Shown here one piece after another: positions 8,122-17,900 of a DNA stretch of 64,000 nucleotides. Below the pieces are notes generated by a model. It had not been told where the DNA came from, ran no database searches, and saw nothing but the letters and a program-made list of their open reading frames with translations. The DNA lies in the NCBI GenBank assembly GCA_029265255.1, contig JAJUJQ010000001.1, forward strand, positions 496,001-560,000, written 5' to 3'. The stretch is from Spirochaetota bacterium. Its GTDB lineage: Bacteria; Spirochaetota; Spirochaetia; Treponematales; Rectinemataceae. The position numbers and the translations under genes were made by a program. The first letter of the stretch is position 1, and each line of letters begins with the position of its first letter.

Positions 8122-11100
8122 ATGCCTGAATTTGTCCACCTGCACAACCATACGGATTACTCGCTGCTAGACGGCGCCGCACCAGTTGGCAGACTTGTCA
8201 AGAAAGCCAAGTTACTTGGCATGCCAGGGCTGGCCATCACGGATCATGGAAACATGTTCGGTGTGATGTCTTTTCAGAAGGAATGCCGTGATGCAGGCAT
8301 CAACCCTATTATCGGCTGTGAATTCTATGTTGCCGGTGGTTCGCGGCTGGAAAAGACTGGTACGGAAAATGGCAACAAATACTGGCATTTCATTCTGATT
8401 GCGGAAAACCGCGAGGGCTACCGAAACCTCATGAAGCTTGCCTCGCGTTCCTATACCGAAGGTTTCTACTACAAGCCACGAATTGATGATGAGCTGCTGC
8501 AGCAGTATTCAAAAGGGCTCATCGCGTCGACCGCCTGTCTCGCAGGCGAAATTCCTTCTCTTATACTGAGCGGCAAGATTGAGGCAGCCGTACAGAAAAT
8601 TGCCTTTTACAGAGAGTTATTCGGCCCCGACCATTTCTATCTGGAACTTCAGGATCACGGTCTTGATGAGCAGCGCATCGTAAACCGCGAACTGATACGC
8701 CTTTCCAGAACAATGAACCTGCCGCTCGTGGCAACAAACGATTTGCATTATGTTGATCGCGAAGACTCGGTGGCGCAGGACATCCTGCTCTGCATCGGAA
8801 CCAACCGCAAACGAAATGATCCTGCGCGCATGCGCTTTCCAAATGACCAGTTCTATTTGAAATCAGCTGAAGAGATGACTTCCCTGTTCACCGAGGTTCC
8901 GGACGCGTGCGCCAACACGCTTAAAATCAACGAAATGGCCCAGCTCGACATCGAATTCCCGGGTCCTCTGCTTCCGGATTATCAGGTGCCCGAAGGCTTT
9001 TCCTCACCCGAGGAATATCTTCGACACATTGCGCGGCAGGGGTTACGAGCGCGGTATGCCTCGCCATCGCAGGAAGCACGTGACCGGCTGGAATACGAGC
9101 TTGATATTATAATCCGGATGGGATTCACTGGCTATTTTCTTATAGTATGGGATTTTATCCACTGGGCGAAAGAACACGGCATCCCGGTCGGCCCAGGACG
9201 CGGGTCAGGCGCGGGCTCTCTTGTTGCCTATTCGATGCGGATTACGGACATCGATCCCCTGAAATATGACTTGCTGTTTGAGCGCTTTCTCAATCCGGAT
9301 CGCATCTCGATGCCGGATTTCGATGTCGACTTCGACTTCGAACGTCGTGGTGAAGTGATCGAATATGTCGCGCAGAAGTATGGCCAGGACAGAGTAGGGC
9401 AGATCATTACATTTGGGACACTCAAGGCAAAAGCTGTCATCAAGGACGTAGCGCGTGCGCTGGATATCCCCTTCGAAGAGGCGAATCAGGTTGCCAAGCT
9501 TGTTCCCGAGGATCCCAAGATGACGCTTGCCAAAGCGTTCGATATGGAGCCGAAACTCGCCGAACTCGCGCGAAACCCTACCTATGCTGAGCTCTTCTCG
9601 ATAGCTTCCAAACTGGAGCACCTGCATCGACACAGTTCGCTACATGCCGCGGGTATCGTTATCGGCAAAACAGAGTTGACCGATTATGTACCTCTCTATA
9701 AGGATCCTAAGACAGGGATGGTAGCGACTCAGTACACCATGGAGTATCTGGAAAGCTGTGGCCTGGTAAAAATGGACTTTCTAGGCCTCAAAACACTGAC
9801 GCTCATCCGTAATACACTGGAGCTGGTGCGCCGGAACGGCATCGACATTTCCGAAGACACGATTCCAGATAATGACGAGAAGACGTTCCGCATGCTCGGA
9901 GAAGGTAAAAGCACTTCTATTTTTCAGTTTGAATCGCAAGGTATGCAGAACATTCTCAAACGCGCCAAACCCAACAGCATCGAAGACCTGATCGCCTTGA
10001 ATGCGCTGTATCGGCCAGGCCCGATGGATTACATCGACCAGTTCATCGAATCGAAGAATGGGCGCATGCCGATTACCTATCCTCACCCTTCACTAGAAAA
10101 ATACCTGAAGGGAACCTACGGGGTTATTGTATATCAGGAACAAGTCATGCAGGTTGCCCGCGAGGTAGCGGGATATTCACTGGGCCGAGCTGATCTGCTG
10201 CGCCGGGCCATGGGGAAGAAGAAGCCTGAAATCCTTGCGAAGGAAGAAAAACCATTTATCGAAGGAGCGATTGCTCGTGGCTATTCGCCCGAAGAGGCTA
10301 AGCGGATTTTCGACATCCTGACTCCCTTTGCCGGGTACGGTTTCAACAAGTCGCACGCGGCCGCGTATTCGGTCGTCGCGTATCGCACCGCGTATCTCAA
10401 GGCAAATTTCCCTGCGGAATTCATGGCTGCCAATCTTACCAACGAGATTTCCAACACTGACAAACTGACCGAATACATTACCGAGGCGCGATCCATGGGA
10501 CTTGTCGTTCTGCCGCCGGACATCAACCGCTCAGATGCGAAATTCAGCGTGGATAGTGGGCAAGTCGTCTATGGTCTTCTCGGTATCAAAGGAATAGGAG
10601 AAGGCGTCGCCACGGCAATCGAAGAGGAGCGGCGGGCGAACGGCCCTTATCGTGATTTTATCTCTTTTATCGATCGTCTGGATGGCGTGGGGATGAATCG
10701 AAAGACCTGCGAATCACTCATTCTCGCGGGTTGTTTCGATACGCTCGGGCATCGAAGGCGAGAATTGATTGAAAATCTTGAACGCGCCCTGGATTATGTG
10801 GCTGCCAGGAAAACGTATGAGGCATCGCGCAAGGGTTCTCTCTTCGAAATGGAAGACATGGGTCCATATCCCGATTTCCAGTTTGAACCGAAGGAAGAAT
10901 ATTCACGCCAGGAGATGCTCCAGGCTGAAAAGGAGCTTCTGGGCTTTTTCTTCTCCGCTCATCCCATGGATGAATACCGGATGATCTGGGAGCGGTCCAG
11001 CACGCTGGATCTTGGACATCTGGACCGAGCGGTCGCGCAGCACGAATATGTGGTCGTGGGCCTCCTCAAGGAATTCCGAACGCATATGACTAAAAACAAT

Positions 11101-11538
11101 CGGCGAATGGCCTTCGGAAAGATCGAAGATTATTCGGGGAGCATCGATATTGTCGTGTTTTCAGACCAGCTCGCGAAATATGAGCAGGCTTTTGTCAAGG
11201 ATAAAGTGCTGTGTATCAGAGGCACCTTTGATAACTCTCGCAGCCAGCCCTCACTCAAGGTCGATGAAATTCTAGATCCGGAGTCGCTCAAGGAAAAGTC
11301 GTGGCGTGAACTTCATATTCGATTGGCGGGGAATGTTGGCGACGAAGCCCAGCTCTATCGGCTCCGCGATAGTATCTACTCCCTTCATGGGCAGTGCCGG
11401 GTGTTTTTCCATGTTCCTCTGAGCACAGGGGGGGAAGCGGTTATTGAGGCAGGTCCTCATACCCGCTGTTCAGTCAGTGATGCCGATCTCGAAATGCTGC
11501 TGAGAGAAACTTGCATCACGGAGGTGTGGCGGGCATGA
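8122..11538 (+). CDS. dnaE: DNA polymerase III alpha subunit (DnaE)
   Basis: The 1138-residue catalytic subunit of the replicative polymerase. The N-terminal PHP domain begins HLHNHTDYSLLDGA, with ITDHGNMFG following. The palm holds GPGRGSGAGSLVAY and the catalytic aspartates of MPDFDVDFDFERR. Later come the fingers region with GYGFNKSHAAAYS, a tandem helix-hairpin-helix segment and a C-terminal OB domain near residues 985-1065. Length is normal for the DnaE1 class. The start is fixed by the PHP motif, which begins at residue 5. It overlaps the next gene by 4 bases. Confidence 0.97.
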   Translation: MPEFVHLHNHTDYSLLDGAAPVGRLVKKAKLLGMPGLAITDHGNMFGVMSFQKECRDAGINPIIGCEFYVAGGSRLEKTGTENGNKYWHFILIAENREGYRNLMKLASRSYTEGFYYKPRIDDELLQQYSKGLIASTACLAGEIPSLILSGKIEAAVQKIAFYRELFGPDHFYLELQDHGLDEQRIVNRELIRLSRTMNLPLVATNDLHYVDREDSVAQDILLCIGTNRKRNDPARMRFPNDQFYLKSAEEMTSLFTEVPDACANTLKINEMAQLDIEFPGPLLPDYQVPEGFSSPEEYLRHIARQGLRARYASPSQEARDRLEYELDIIIRMGFTGYFLIVWDFIHWAKEHGIPVGPGRGSGAGSLVAYSMRITDIDPLKYDLLFERFLNPDRISMPDFDVDFDFERRGEVIEYVAQKYGQDRVGQIITFGTLKAKAVIKDVARALDIPFEEANQVAKLVPEDPKMTLAKAFDMEPKLAELARNPTYAELFSIASKLEHLHRHSSLHAAGIVIGKTELTDYVPLYKDPKTGMVATQYTMEYLESCGLVKMDFLGLKTLTLIRNTLELVRRNGIDISEDTIPDNDEKTFRMLGEGKSTSIFQFESQGMQNILKRAKPNSIEDLIALNALYRPGPMDYIDQFIESKNGRMPITYPHPSLEKYLKGTYGVIVYQEQVMQVAREVAGYSLGRADLLRRAMGKKKPEILAKEEKPFIEGAIARGYSPEEAKRIFDILTPFAGYGFNKSHAAAYSVVAYRTAYLKANFPAEFMAANLTNEISNTDKLTEYITEARSMGLVVLPPDINRSDAKFSVDSGQVVYGLLGIKGIGEGVATAIEEERRANGPYRDFISFIDRLDGVGMNRKTCESLILAGCFDTLGHRRRELIENLERALDYVAARKTYEASRKGSLFEMEDMGPYPDFQFEPKEEYSRQEMLQAEKELLGFFFSAHPMDEYRMIWERSSTLDLGHLDRAVAQHEYVVVGLLKEFRTHMTKNNRRMAFGKIEDYSGSIDIVVFSDQLAKYEQAFVKDKVLCIRGTFDNSRSQPSLKVDEILDPESLKEKSWRELHIRLAGNVGDEAQLYRLRDSIYSLHGQCRVFFHVPLSTGGEAVIEAGPHTRCSVSDADLEMLLRETCITEVWRA

Positions 11539-12344
11539 AAATAAAGATCCTCGGTACCGGCGGTTTTTTCAATGAGGGTCTGCCTTTCAACGCCTTTGCA
11601 ATCGATCATCACGTGCTTGGCGAGACTCCTCCCGACATTCTCCAGTCGCTGTATCGGCACGGTATTCGGCCGGCCGCTATCGATACCGTATTCATAAGTC
11701 ATGTGCATGGAGACCATTGTTTCGGCTTTCCATTCTTTTTTTTCAACTGGCTGAAGGACGTTGCAGAGCCTCAGAGAGATGGACCGGAATCTGGAAGGAG
11801 GCTGCTCCTTATCGGGCCCCCGGGGATTGCAGACACGCTACTGGAGCTGATGTCATTCGCCATTTCATCAGAACACTCCTATATCGCAGACTTTAAAAGA
11901 ATCGTTGATACGATCGAGATCGACGAAAGCAAGGTCGTGGTAGTGCCTGGCAGCCTCTGGTTTGGATTCATGCGTACCGCGCATTCAGTACCGACCTTTT
12001 CACTGATTGCGGGGGAGGGGAGCCCGCCGGTCGCTTCTGCGATTCTTGAAAGCGCGCGCTTCGTCTACAGTAGCGATACAATGATGCATCCAGGTATCAC
12101 GAAACTGACTGGTTCGAGCGCCCGGCTGCTCTTGTTCGACACCAATGGGCAAAAACCGGCCGATGTGCACCTGTGTACTGAGGAACTGGCCGAAGCCATG
12201 CGTCAGTCTCAGCTTGCGCTTTCTGTTGCGCATGACTACCATGGGCGGGAACCTGTGCTGAGAGGTACCCATGTCAGCCGCCAGCCTCCCGAATCAAGTC
12301 ATGGCATCTTTTTCGCGCATGATGGCGAGGAGTTCGATATTTGA
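11535..12344 (+). CDS. MBL-fold metallohydrolase (RNase Z-like)
   Basis: A 269-residue beta-lactamase-fold hydrolase. The metal motif SHVHGDHCFG (HxHxDH) lies near residue 55, with further ligands likely in VYSSDTMMHP and AHDYHGRE near the C-terminus. The beginning KIKILGTGGF resembles RNase Z and arylsulfatase-type members, but the flexible arm of true RNase Z is not evident, so tRNA processing should not be assumed. I start at 11535 because ATGA overlaps the dnaE stop; the frame is open slightly further upstream without a good start. Translation is probably coupled to dnaE. Confidence 0.85.
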   Translation: MKIKILGTGGFFNEGLPFNAFAIDHHVLGETPPDILQSLYRHGIRPAAIDTVFISHVHGDHCFGFPFFFFNWLKDVAEPQRDGPESGRRLLLIGPPGIADTLLELMSFAISSEHSYIADFKRIVDTIEIDESKVVVVPGSLWFGFMRTAHSVPTFSLIAGEGSPPVASAILESARFVYSSDTMMHPGITKLTGSSARLLLFDTNGQKPADVHLCTEELAEAMRQSQLALSVAHDYHGREPVLRGTHVSRQPPESSHGIFFAHDGEEFDI

Positions 12345-12362
12345 TCAGCGGCGACAGCCGTG

Positions 12363-13064
12363 TCAATTATTGCCGCTTCCCCGCCTAAGACCGATGATCC
12401 ATTGTGCAAGATGTGGCCATGAGGTAAATACATAGTCTGCCTTTCCTGCAGCTGGTCCTCTGATCGCAGCTGCGAATCCGGCGCGGTGAGCTCCTTCCAC
12501 ATCGTACCGATGGCTGTTCCCGATATACAACGTCTGGTCCGGCGGAGTCTCGAGCGCTGACGTGAGTGCTGCAAACGCGCGCAGATGCGGCTTGAGAACC
12601 CCTGCATCCTCCGCACAGAGCGCTATAGGGAAAAGGTCAGCGAGTCCAAGCGATTCAAGCTTTTCCTTCGGTGGAAGATCCGAGAGCAGCGCAATCCGAA
12701 ACCCTTCAGTCAGAATACTCTGGATCGCTTCCCTCACCCCGGGATAAGGCCGCAGCCTGCGGAAGCGGGAAGGTAGCTCGCGGTAGATGATCCTCTCCAT
12801 CGCCGCTCGTGCGGCGTCGGGGGAGATACCCAGTTTATTCGAAACCAGGAAGGCTTGTATCTCATGCAGCGCTTCGCTGTTTTTTGCGGCCCACGAAGGT
12901 TGTTCCTGAAGAGCGCGGATTTCGCGCCGCACAGCGGAAAATGCGCTGATGAATCGTGGGTTTCTCGCGAACAAATTCATGCTGCGCAGATAGAGCGAAG
13001 CTGCAGGGTAGAGCGTGCCATCGAGATCGAAACCGATCGCAGTGATGTGGCGAAAGCCTTGCAT
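12363..13064 (-). CDS. HAD-family hydrolase
   Basis: A 233-residue phosphatase-like protein of the haloacid dehalogenase superfamily. Motif I is GFDLDGTLYP (nucleophile Asp and general acid Asp), motif II is the Ser in ALLSDLPP, the motif III Lys is in AGVLKPHLRAF, and motif IV reads LYIGNSHRYDVEGA, with Asn where many members have Asp. A helical cap covers roughly residues 20-110. The substrate is unknown; small phosphorylated metabolites are typical. It converges on the MBL gene and has its own promoter wedged against the hydrogenase terminator. Confidence 0.85.
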   Translation of the reverse strand: MQGFRHITAIGFDLDGTLYPAASLYLRSMNLFARNPRFISAFSAVRREIRALQEQPSWAAKNSEALHEIQAFLVSNKLGISPDAARAAMERIIYRELPSRFRRLRPYPGVREAIQSILTEGFRIALLSDLPPKEKLESLGLADLFPIALCAEDAGVLKPHLRAFAALTSALETPPDQTLYIGNSHRYDVEGAHRAGFAAAIRGPAAGKADYVFTSWPHLAQWIIGLRRGSGNN

Positions 13065-13070
13065 ATGTTC

Positions 13071-13099
13071 TATATACCCGACCCTTTGGCCACTGTCCA
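13071..13099 (-). promoter_or_regulatory. Promoter of the HAD gene, leaderless geometry
   Basis: On the minus strand TGGACA (13094-13099, one mismatch to TTGACA), 17-base spacer, TATATA (13071-13076), then six bases to the ATG. There is no Shine-Dalgarno sequence. Confidence 0.55.
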
Positions 13100-13103
13100 G
13101 CGT

Positions 13104-13143
13104 AAAAAGACCAGCGGAGCGCCAAAATAGGCTGCTCCGCTGG
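13104..13143 (-). terminator. Rho-independent terminator of the hydrogenase operon
   Basis: On the minus strand a perfect 10-bp stem CCAGCGGAGC / GCTCCGCTGG (13111-13143) is extended inward by GCC/GGC and followed by TCTTTTTA. It lies 43 bases beyond the hydrogenase stop codon and immediately before the HAD promoter. Confidence 0.9.
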
Positions 13144-13186
13144 AACGCATGGTGACATGTTGGAAGCGAGAAACGCGGTAAAGAGT

Positions 13187-14959
13187 TCAGAAGCTCCGCG
13201 CTCGATATGAAGTATGTAAAAGCGCGTGGGAAGGATGCCCGAGAGGCTCACCAAGGAATTCCCGGTAGAGTTCCTGGACGGCTGGGTTTTCGTGCGACTT
13301 CCTGATGCCAAGCCTTCGATCTTCAGTATACAGCGCATTCATGCGCGCTTTCTTTTCTTCGACGCTGGCGAGTACCGGCTGTCCTCCACCGCCGATGCAC
13401 CCGCCCGGGCAGGACATAATCTCGATGAACGTATAGGGGCTGCGTCCCGCGCGGATTTCATCGAGCAGTGCCCTCGCGTGTGCCAGCCCATGCCCCACAG
13501 CTACCTTTACCGGTGTGCCACCCAGCACCACTTCCGCCGTCTTGATGCCCTCAAATCCGCGCACCTGTGTGAATTCTATGGCTTCCAGAGGCTTTTTTTC
13601 TACAATTTCATAGACAGTGCGGAGGGCTGCTTCCATAACCCCTCCCGTGGTCCCGAAAATCGTCGCGGCTCCAGTGGACCTTCCCAGCGGATCATCAAAA
13701 TCTTCTTCGGGAAGATGAGTGATATCGATACCCGCGATCCGTATCATCCTGGCTAGCTCACGCGTGGTGATTGCCCAGTCGACATCGGCGAACGGTCGCG
13801 CTCCGGCACGGGATGGGTCTTCATTTTTCCACCATTTCCACGCCGAGTCCATGCCTGGCCGTTTCGTTTCGTATTTCTTCGCGGTACAGGGCATGATAGA
13901 GACGACCCTCATTTTTGTGGGCTCTATTCCCGCGCTCTTCGCATAGAATGTCTTGGCTACCGAACCAAACATCTGTTGCGGGCTCTTGCAGGTGGAGAGG
14001 TGCCCAAGAAGGTCCGGATAATAGGCTTCGATAAAATTGATCCATCCTGGAGAACAGGAGGTGATCATCGGCAGCGTCCCATGATGCCCAATCCGTTCCA
14101 GTAGCTCGGTACCTTCTTCCATTATCGTCAGGTCAGCGGTGAACTGGGTATCGAACACACGAGAGAATCCAAGTCTGCGGAGAGCGGCAACCATCTTTCC
14201 TGTCACGAGACTGCCGGGCGGCAATCCGAGCGCCTCGGCCAGTGACGCGCGAATGGCTGGTGCTGTCTGGACCACTACCGCGAGCCTAGGATCGGCGATC
14301 GCGCCGAATACTTCCTGCGACTGGTCTTTTTCCGTGATAGCGCCGGTAGGACATACCACGGAGCACTGACCACATTGTACGCATGCGCTCTGGGCAAGGC
14401 CGCGATCCATGAAGGTGCCGACTCGTGTCCGGGCGCCTCGACCAGTAAACGCAATGGCGTGGACCGTCTGGGTCTCTGTGCACACCGCGATACATCTCCC
14501 GCAGAGAATGCATTTCGAGTCGTCGCGAACTATGCCCTCAGAGCTTGTGTCGGGCGATGGGAAGGTTCGATACCGAGGGAATCGGTCCGCCTTGACGCCG
14601 AGGCTGTTGGCAAGCATGCGCAGTTCGCAGGTTTCACCGCGGATGCAGGAGAGGCAGTCTGTTGGATGGTTTGCCAGCAGCAATTCGATGGCGGTCTTAC
14701 GGGCGCGCAGTACTCGCGGACTTGCGGTTTTGATCTTCATGCCAGCGAGAGGCTTCTGTACGCATGACCGTACCAGCGATTTCGCTCCTTCCACCTCGAC
14801 AACACAGACACCGCAGGAAGCGTTCGAGGAGATGTCCTTTAGCCAGCAGAGCGTAGGAATCTTGATCCCCGCTTCCGCGCAGGCTTCAACGATGTTTTTT
14901 TCGGGATCGGCCATGACCGTCTGGCCATCGACCATTATTTCGATTTGCCTGGTATCCAT
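13187..14959 (-). CDS. hndD: [FeFe] hydrogenase catalytic subunit, HndD/HydA type
   Basis: A 590-residue catalytic subunit that makes or oxidises H2. Domains in order: an N-terminal [2Fe-2S] domain (CWLKDISSNASCGVC), a His-Cys [4Fe-4S] segment (NHPTDCLSCIRGETCEL), two [4Fe-4S] clusters (CILCGRCIAVC and CVQCGQCSVVCPTGA), then the H-cluster domain with L1 TSCSPGW (about residue 300), L2 MPCTAKKYE (about 356) and L3 EIMSCPGGCIGGGGQP (about 515). In L1 the second residue of the usual Cys pair is Ser. A short C-terminal extension follows. It is the last gene of a NuoE-NuoF-HydA operon, 11 bases after the fusion gene with a GGGAGG site, and so is the catalytic part of a soluble NAD(P)-linked complex. 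Maturases HydEFG are not in this window. Confidence 0.95.
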   Translation of the reverse strand: MDTRQIEIMVDGQTVMADPEKNIVEACAEAGIKIPTLCWLKDISSNASCGVCVVEVEGAKSLVRSCVQKPLAGMKIKTASPRVLRARKTAIELLLANHPTDCLSCIRGETCELRMLANSLGVKADRFPRYRTFPSPDTSSEGIVRDDSKCILCGRCIAVCTETQTVHAIAFTGRGARTRVGTFMDRGLAQSACVQCGQCSVVCPTGAITEKDQSQEVFGAIADPRLAVVVQTAPAIRASLAEALGLPPGSLVTGKMVAALRRLGFSRVFDTQFTADLTIMEEGTELLERIGHHGTLPMITSCSPGWINFIEAYYPDLLGHLSTCKSPQQMFGSVAKTFYAKSAGIEPTKMRVVSIMPCTAKKYETKRPGMDSAWKWWKNEDPSRAGARPFADVDWAITTRELARMIRIAGIDITHLPEEDFDDPLGRSTGAATIFGTTGGVMEAALRTVYEIVEKKPLEAIEFTQVRGFEGIKTAEVVLGGTPVKVAVGHGLAHARALLDEIRAGRSPYTFIEIMSCPGGCIGGGGQPVLASVEEKKARMNALYTEDRRLGIRKSHENPAVQELYREFLGEPLGHPSHALLHTSYRARSF

Positions 14960-14970
14960 ATCTGCCTCCC

Positions 14971-17900
14971 TTATTCCTCAGCGCTTGTGCCTATCGGTTC
15001 CCGCCTGCGTTCACGGACATCACAACGCAGGCAGCGCTCAGCCTCGATCCTGGCCTGTTCGCCGGTGTAGCCCAGATTGATTTCCATGAAGTTAAACCTT
15101 CGAGCGTTAACCGGCAGCATGGATGCTCTGGTCATTTTTTCCTTCGTGATCTTGAGTGGAATTTCCATGCGATAGTCGAATCTTCGGAACAGCATGGCAA
15201 AGCGCTTTTTCCCTGTGAGGGCGAGATCGAGGCTCTCAACTACGGTTTTTGCCTGGCCCATCGCTTCAGCGGCTGTTGCCGGTCCAAGCACCGCGTCGCC
15301 GATTGCGTATACCTTTGGGTTGGAGGTAACCAGCGAGAATGGGTCCGCTTTGACGCGCCCATTTTTCAAACGCTCGACTCCGAGTGCCTCAATGCCGGGG
15401 ATCTCGACTTTCTCTCCAATTGCCACAATGACCGTGCTGCAGGGGAGGTCTTCAACCTTATCGGTAGGAACGGGAGTAGGCCGGCCGGTAGAATCGACAG
15501 GGCCTGCTTTCATGTGTTGGATGCGGACACCACTCACTGCTTTTGTGCCGTCCGGTCTGACGGTCGTCGTTATTTCCACCGGAGAAGCCATGCAGATGAG
15601 GTTAATACCTTCCTCAAGCGCGCCTTTGAGCTCTTCCTCGTTGGCAGGCATATCGATCTTGGAACGGCGATACACAACGGTGACCGTTGCGCCAAGTCTA
15701 AGTGCCGAGCGCGCGGCATCGATGGCCGAATTCCCGCCGCCGATGACAACCACTTCGCCGCCTGTGCGAATTTTCTTGCCACGGGCGATAGTCCCGAGGA
15801 ATTCACAAGCCTTATGGACACCATGCGCATCTTCTCCTGGGATACCCAACTCGAGTTCCTGGGAAGCGCCCGCCGCGAGGATCAACGCGTCGTTCGAGTC
15901 CGCAAGCCGTGTCCATTGTTCGGCAGCGCTGATTCGCGTGTTATACACGAAACGCACACCAAGCCTTTCGATCAGGGCGACTTCCTTGCGGAGCACATCT
16001 TTGGGGAGCCGGTACGCAGGAATGCCCCAGCGGAGCACGCCACCCGGCTCGTCACTTGCTTCGTAGACGGTAACCTCATGTCCCAGCCTTACCAGATAAA
16101 ACGCAGCAGTGAGGCCCGCGGGTCCAGCTCCGATGATCGCCACGCGCTTTCCGGTTGAGGGTGCCTTTTCCTTCAGAAGGCGGGTATAGATCTGCTTTTC
16201 GCGGCCCATCTTGTACATGGTATCGGCAAGATAGCGATGGATTTCGCCTTGCGAAACTGGCTCATCCAGCATGTCACGTCGACAGCGCATGCGGCAATGG
16301 AAATGGCAGATTCGTCCTATGGTTCCAGGAAGGGGATTCTCACGCAAGGTGAGCTCGAACGCATCCTCAATGCGGTTTTCCTTGAGCAGCTGCAGGTAGC
16401 CTGGAATGTTCATATGCAGCGGACAGGATGATTCGCAAAGCGCGAGATAGAGGTCTTCACACACACCCGCAGGACAGCGTTTCCCCTTGATATGCTGGAT
16501 GTATTCGTCTCTGAAATATTTGAGAGTAGTAAGAACGGGATTGGCCGATGTCTGTCCGAGACCGCAAAGCGAGGAATCTTTGACCGCTAATGCCAGAGCC
16601 TCGAGGGTGTCGAGATCCTCTTCGTGAGCCTCGCCACGCGATACATTTTGTAGAATGTGCAGCATCTGTGAGGTGCCTTCGCGGCAAGGCGTGCATTTTC
16701 CGCAGGATTCTCCTACGACAAAACCAGTAAAGTACCTTGCCACATCGACCATGCAGTTATCCTGATCCATGACCACCATGCCGCCCGATCCCATGATGGC
16801 GCCCAGTTCGGCGAGATGCTCATAATCGATAGGAGTCTTGAAAAGGCTTGCTGGCACGCATCCACCCGATGGTCCTCCACACTGGACCGCCTTGATCTTC
16901 TTCTTGGGGCCCATACCGCCGCAGATTCCGTAAATGACGCTCTCGAGGGAGCTGCCAAGCGGTAGTTCCACCAGTCCGGTATTTCGTACCTTTCCGACGA
17001 AAGAAAAGACCTTTGTGCCGGTGCTGGTCGGTGTCCCAATGCCTGCGAACCATTCGCCGCCCCGCGCGATAATGACCGGGATGTTGCACCATGTCTCTAC
17101 GTTATTGATCGAGGTAGGCCTTCCATATAGACCACGCTGGGCAGGGAAGGGAGGGCGGGGTTTTGGACGACCGGCATTCCCCTCGATCGAGGCGATGAGC
17201 GCAGTCTCCTCACCGCAGACGAACGCGCCCGCGCCAGTAACGATATCTATATCGAACGAGAATTTGCTGCCAAGGATGTTTCTTCCAAGTAGCCCATGCG
17301 CTCGCGCATCGGCAATCGCTTTTCTCAGCCGCTCGACAGCCAGCGGATATTCCGCACGCACATAGACCACACCGTGGCTGGCTCCCATCGCATAGGCACC
17401 AAGAATCATCCCCTCAAGAAGCATATGTGGGTCGGATTCGATTTCATTGCGATTCATATACGCGCCGGGATCGCCCTCATCCGCGTTGCAGATGATGTAC
17501 CCCTCGCCAGGATTGTCGATCAGCGACTGGCGCATGATTGACCATTTCTTCCAGGTTGGGAAGCCGGCGCCGCCGCGGCCGCGAAGCCCGGATTTTCGTA
17601 CTTCCTCGATAATTGCTTCTGGTGGAAGAGCAGTGAGCGCGCGCACTAGCGCTGAATAGCCGCCTACGGCGATGTATTCAGTGATATCCTCAGGATCGAT
17701 CATTCCTGCATCGCGAAGGACAATCTTCTCTTGCCCACTGAAAAAGCTGAGCTCCTTCCAGAGCGGCAGCTGGGTGTATCCACGTCCGAACTCAATTTTT
17801 GATGTGCGGAAATCCCATTCCTCGATTCGCGCCTCGGCAATCCTGGCGATTCGGTCGTACCCCGCAGCATCTTTCATGCCACCGATGATCTTAAGTGCTT

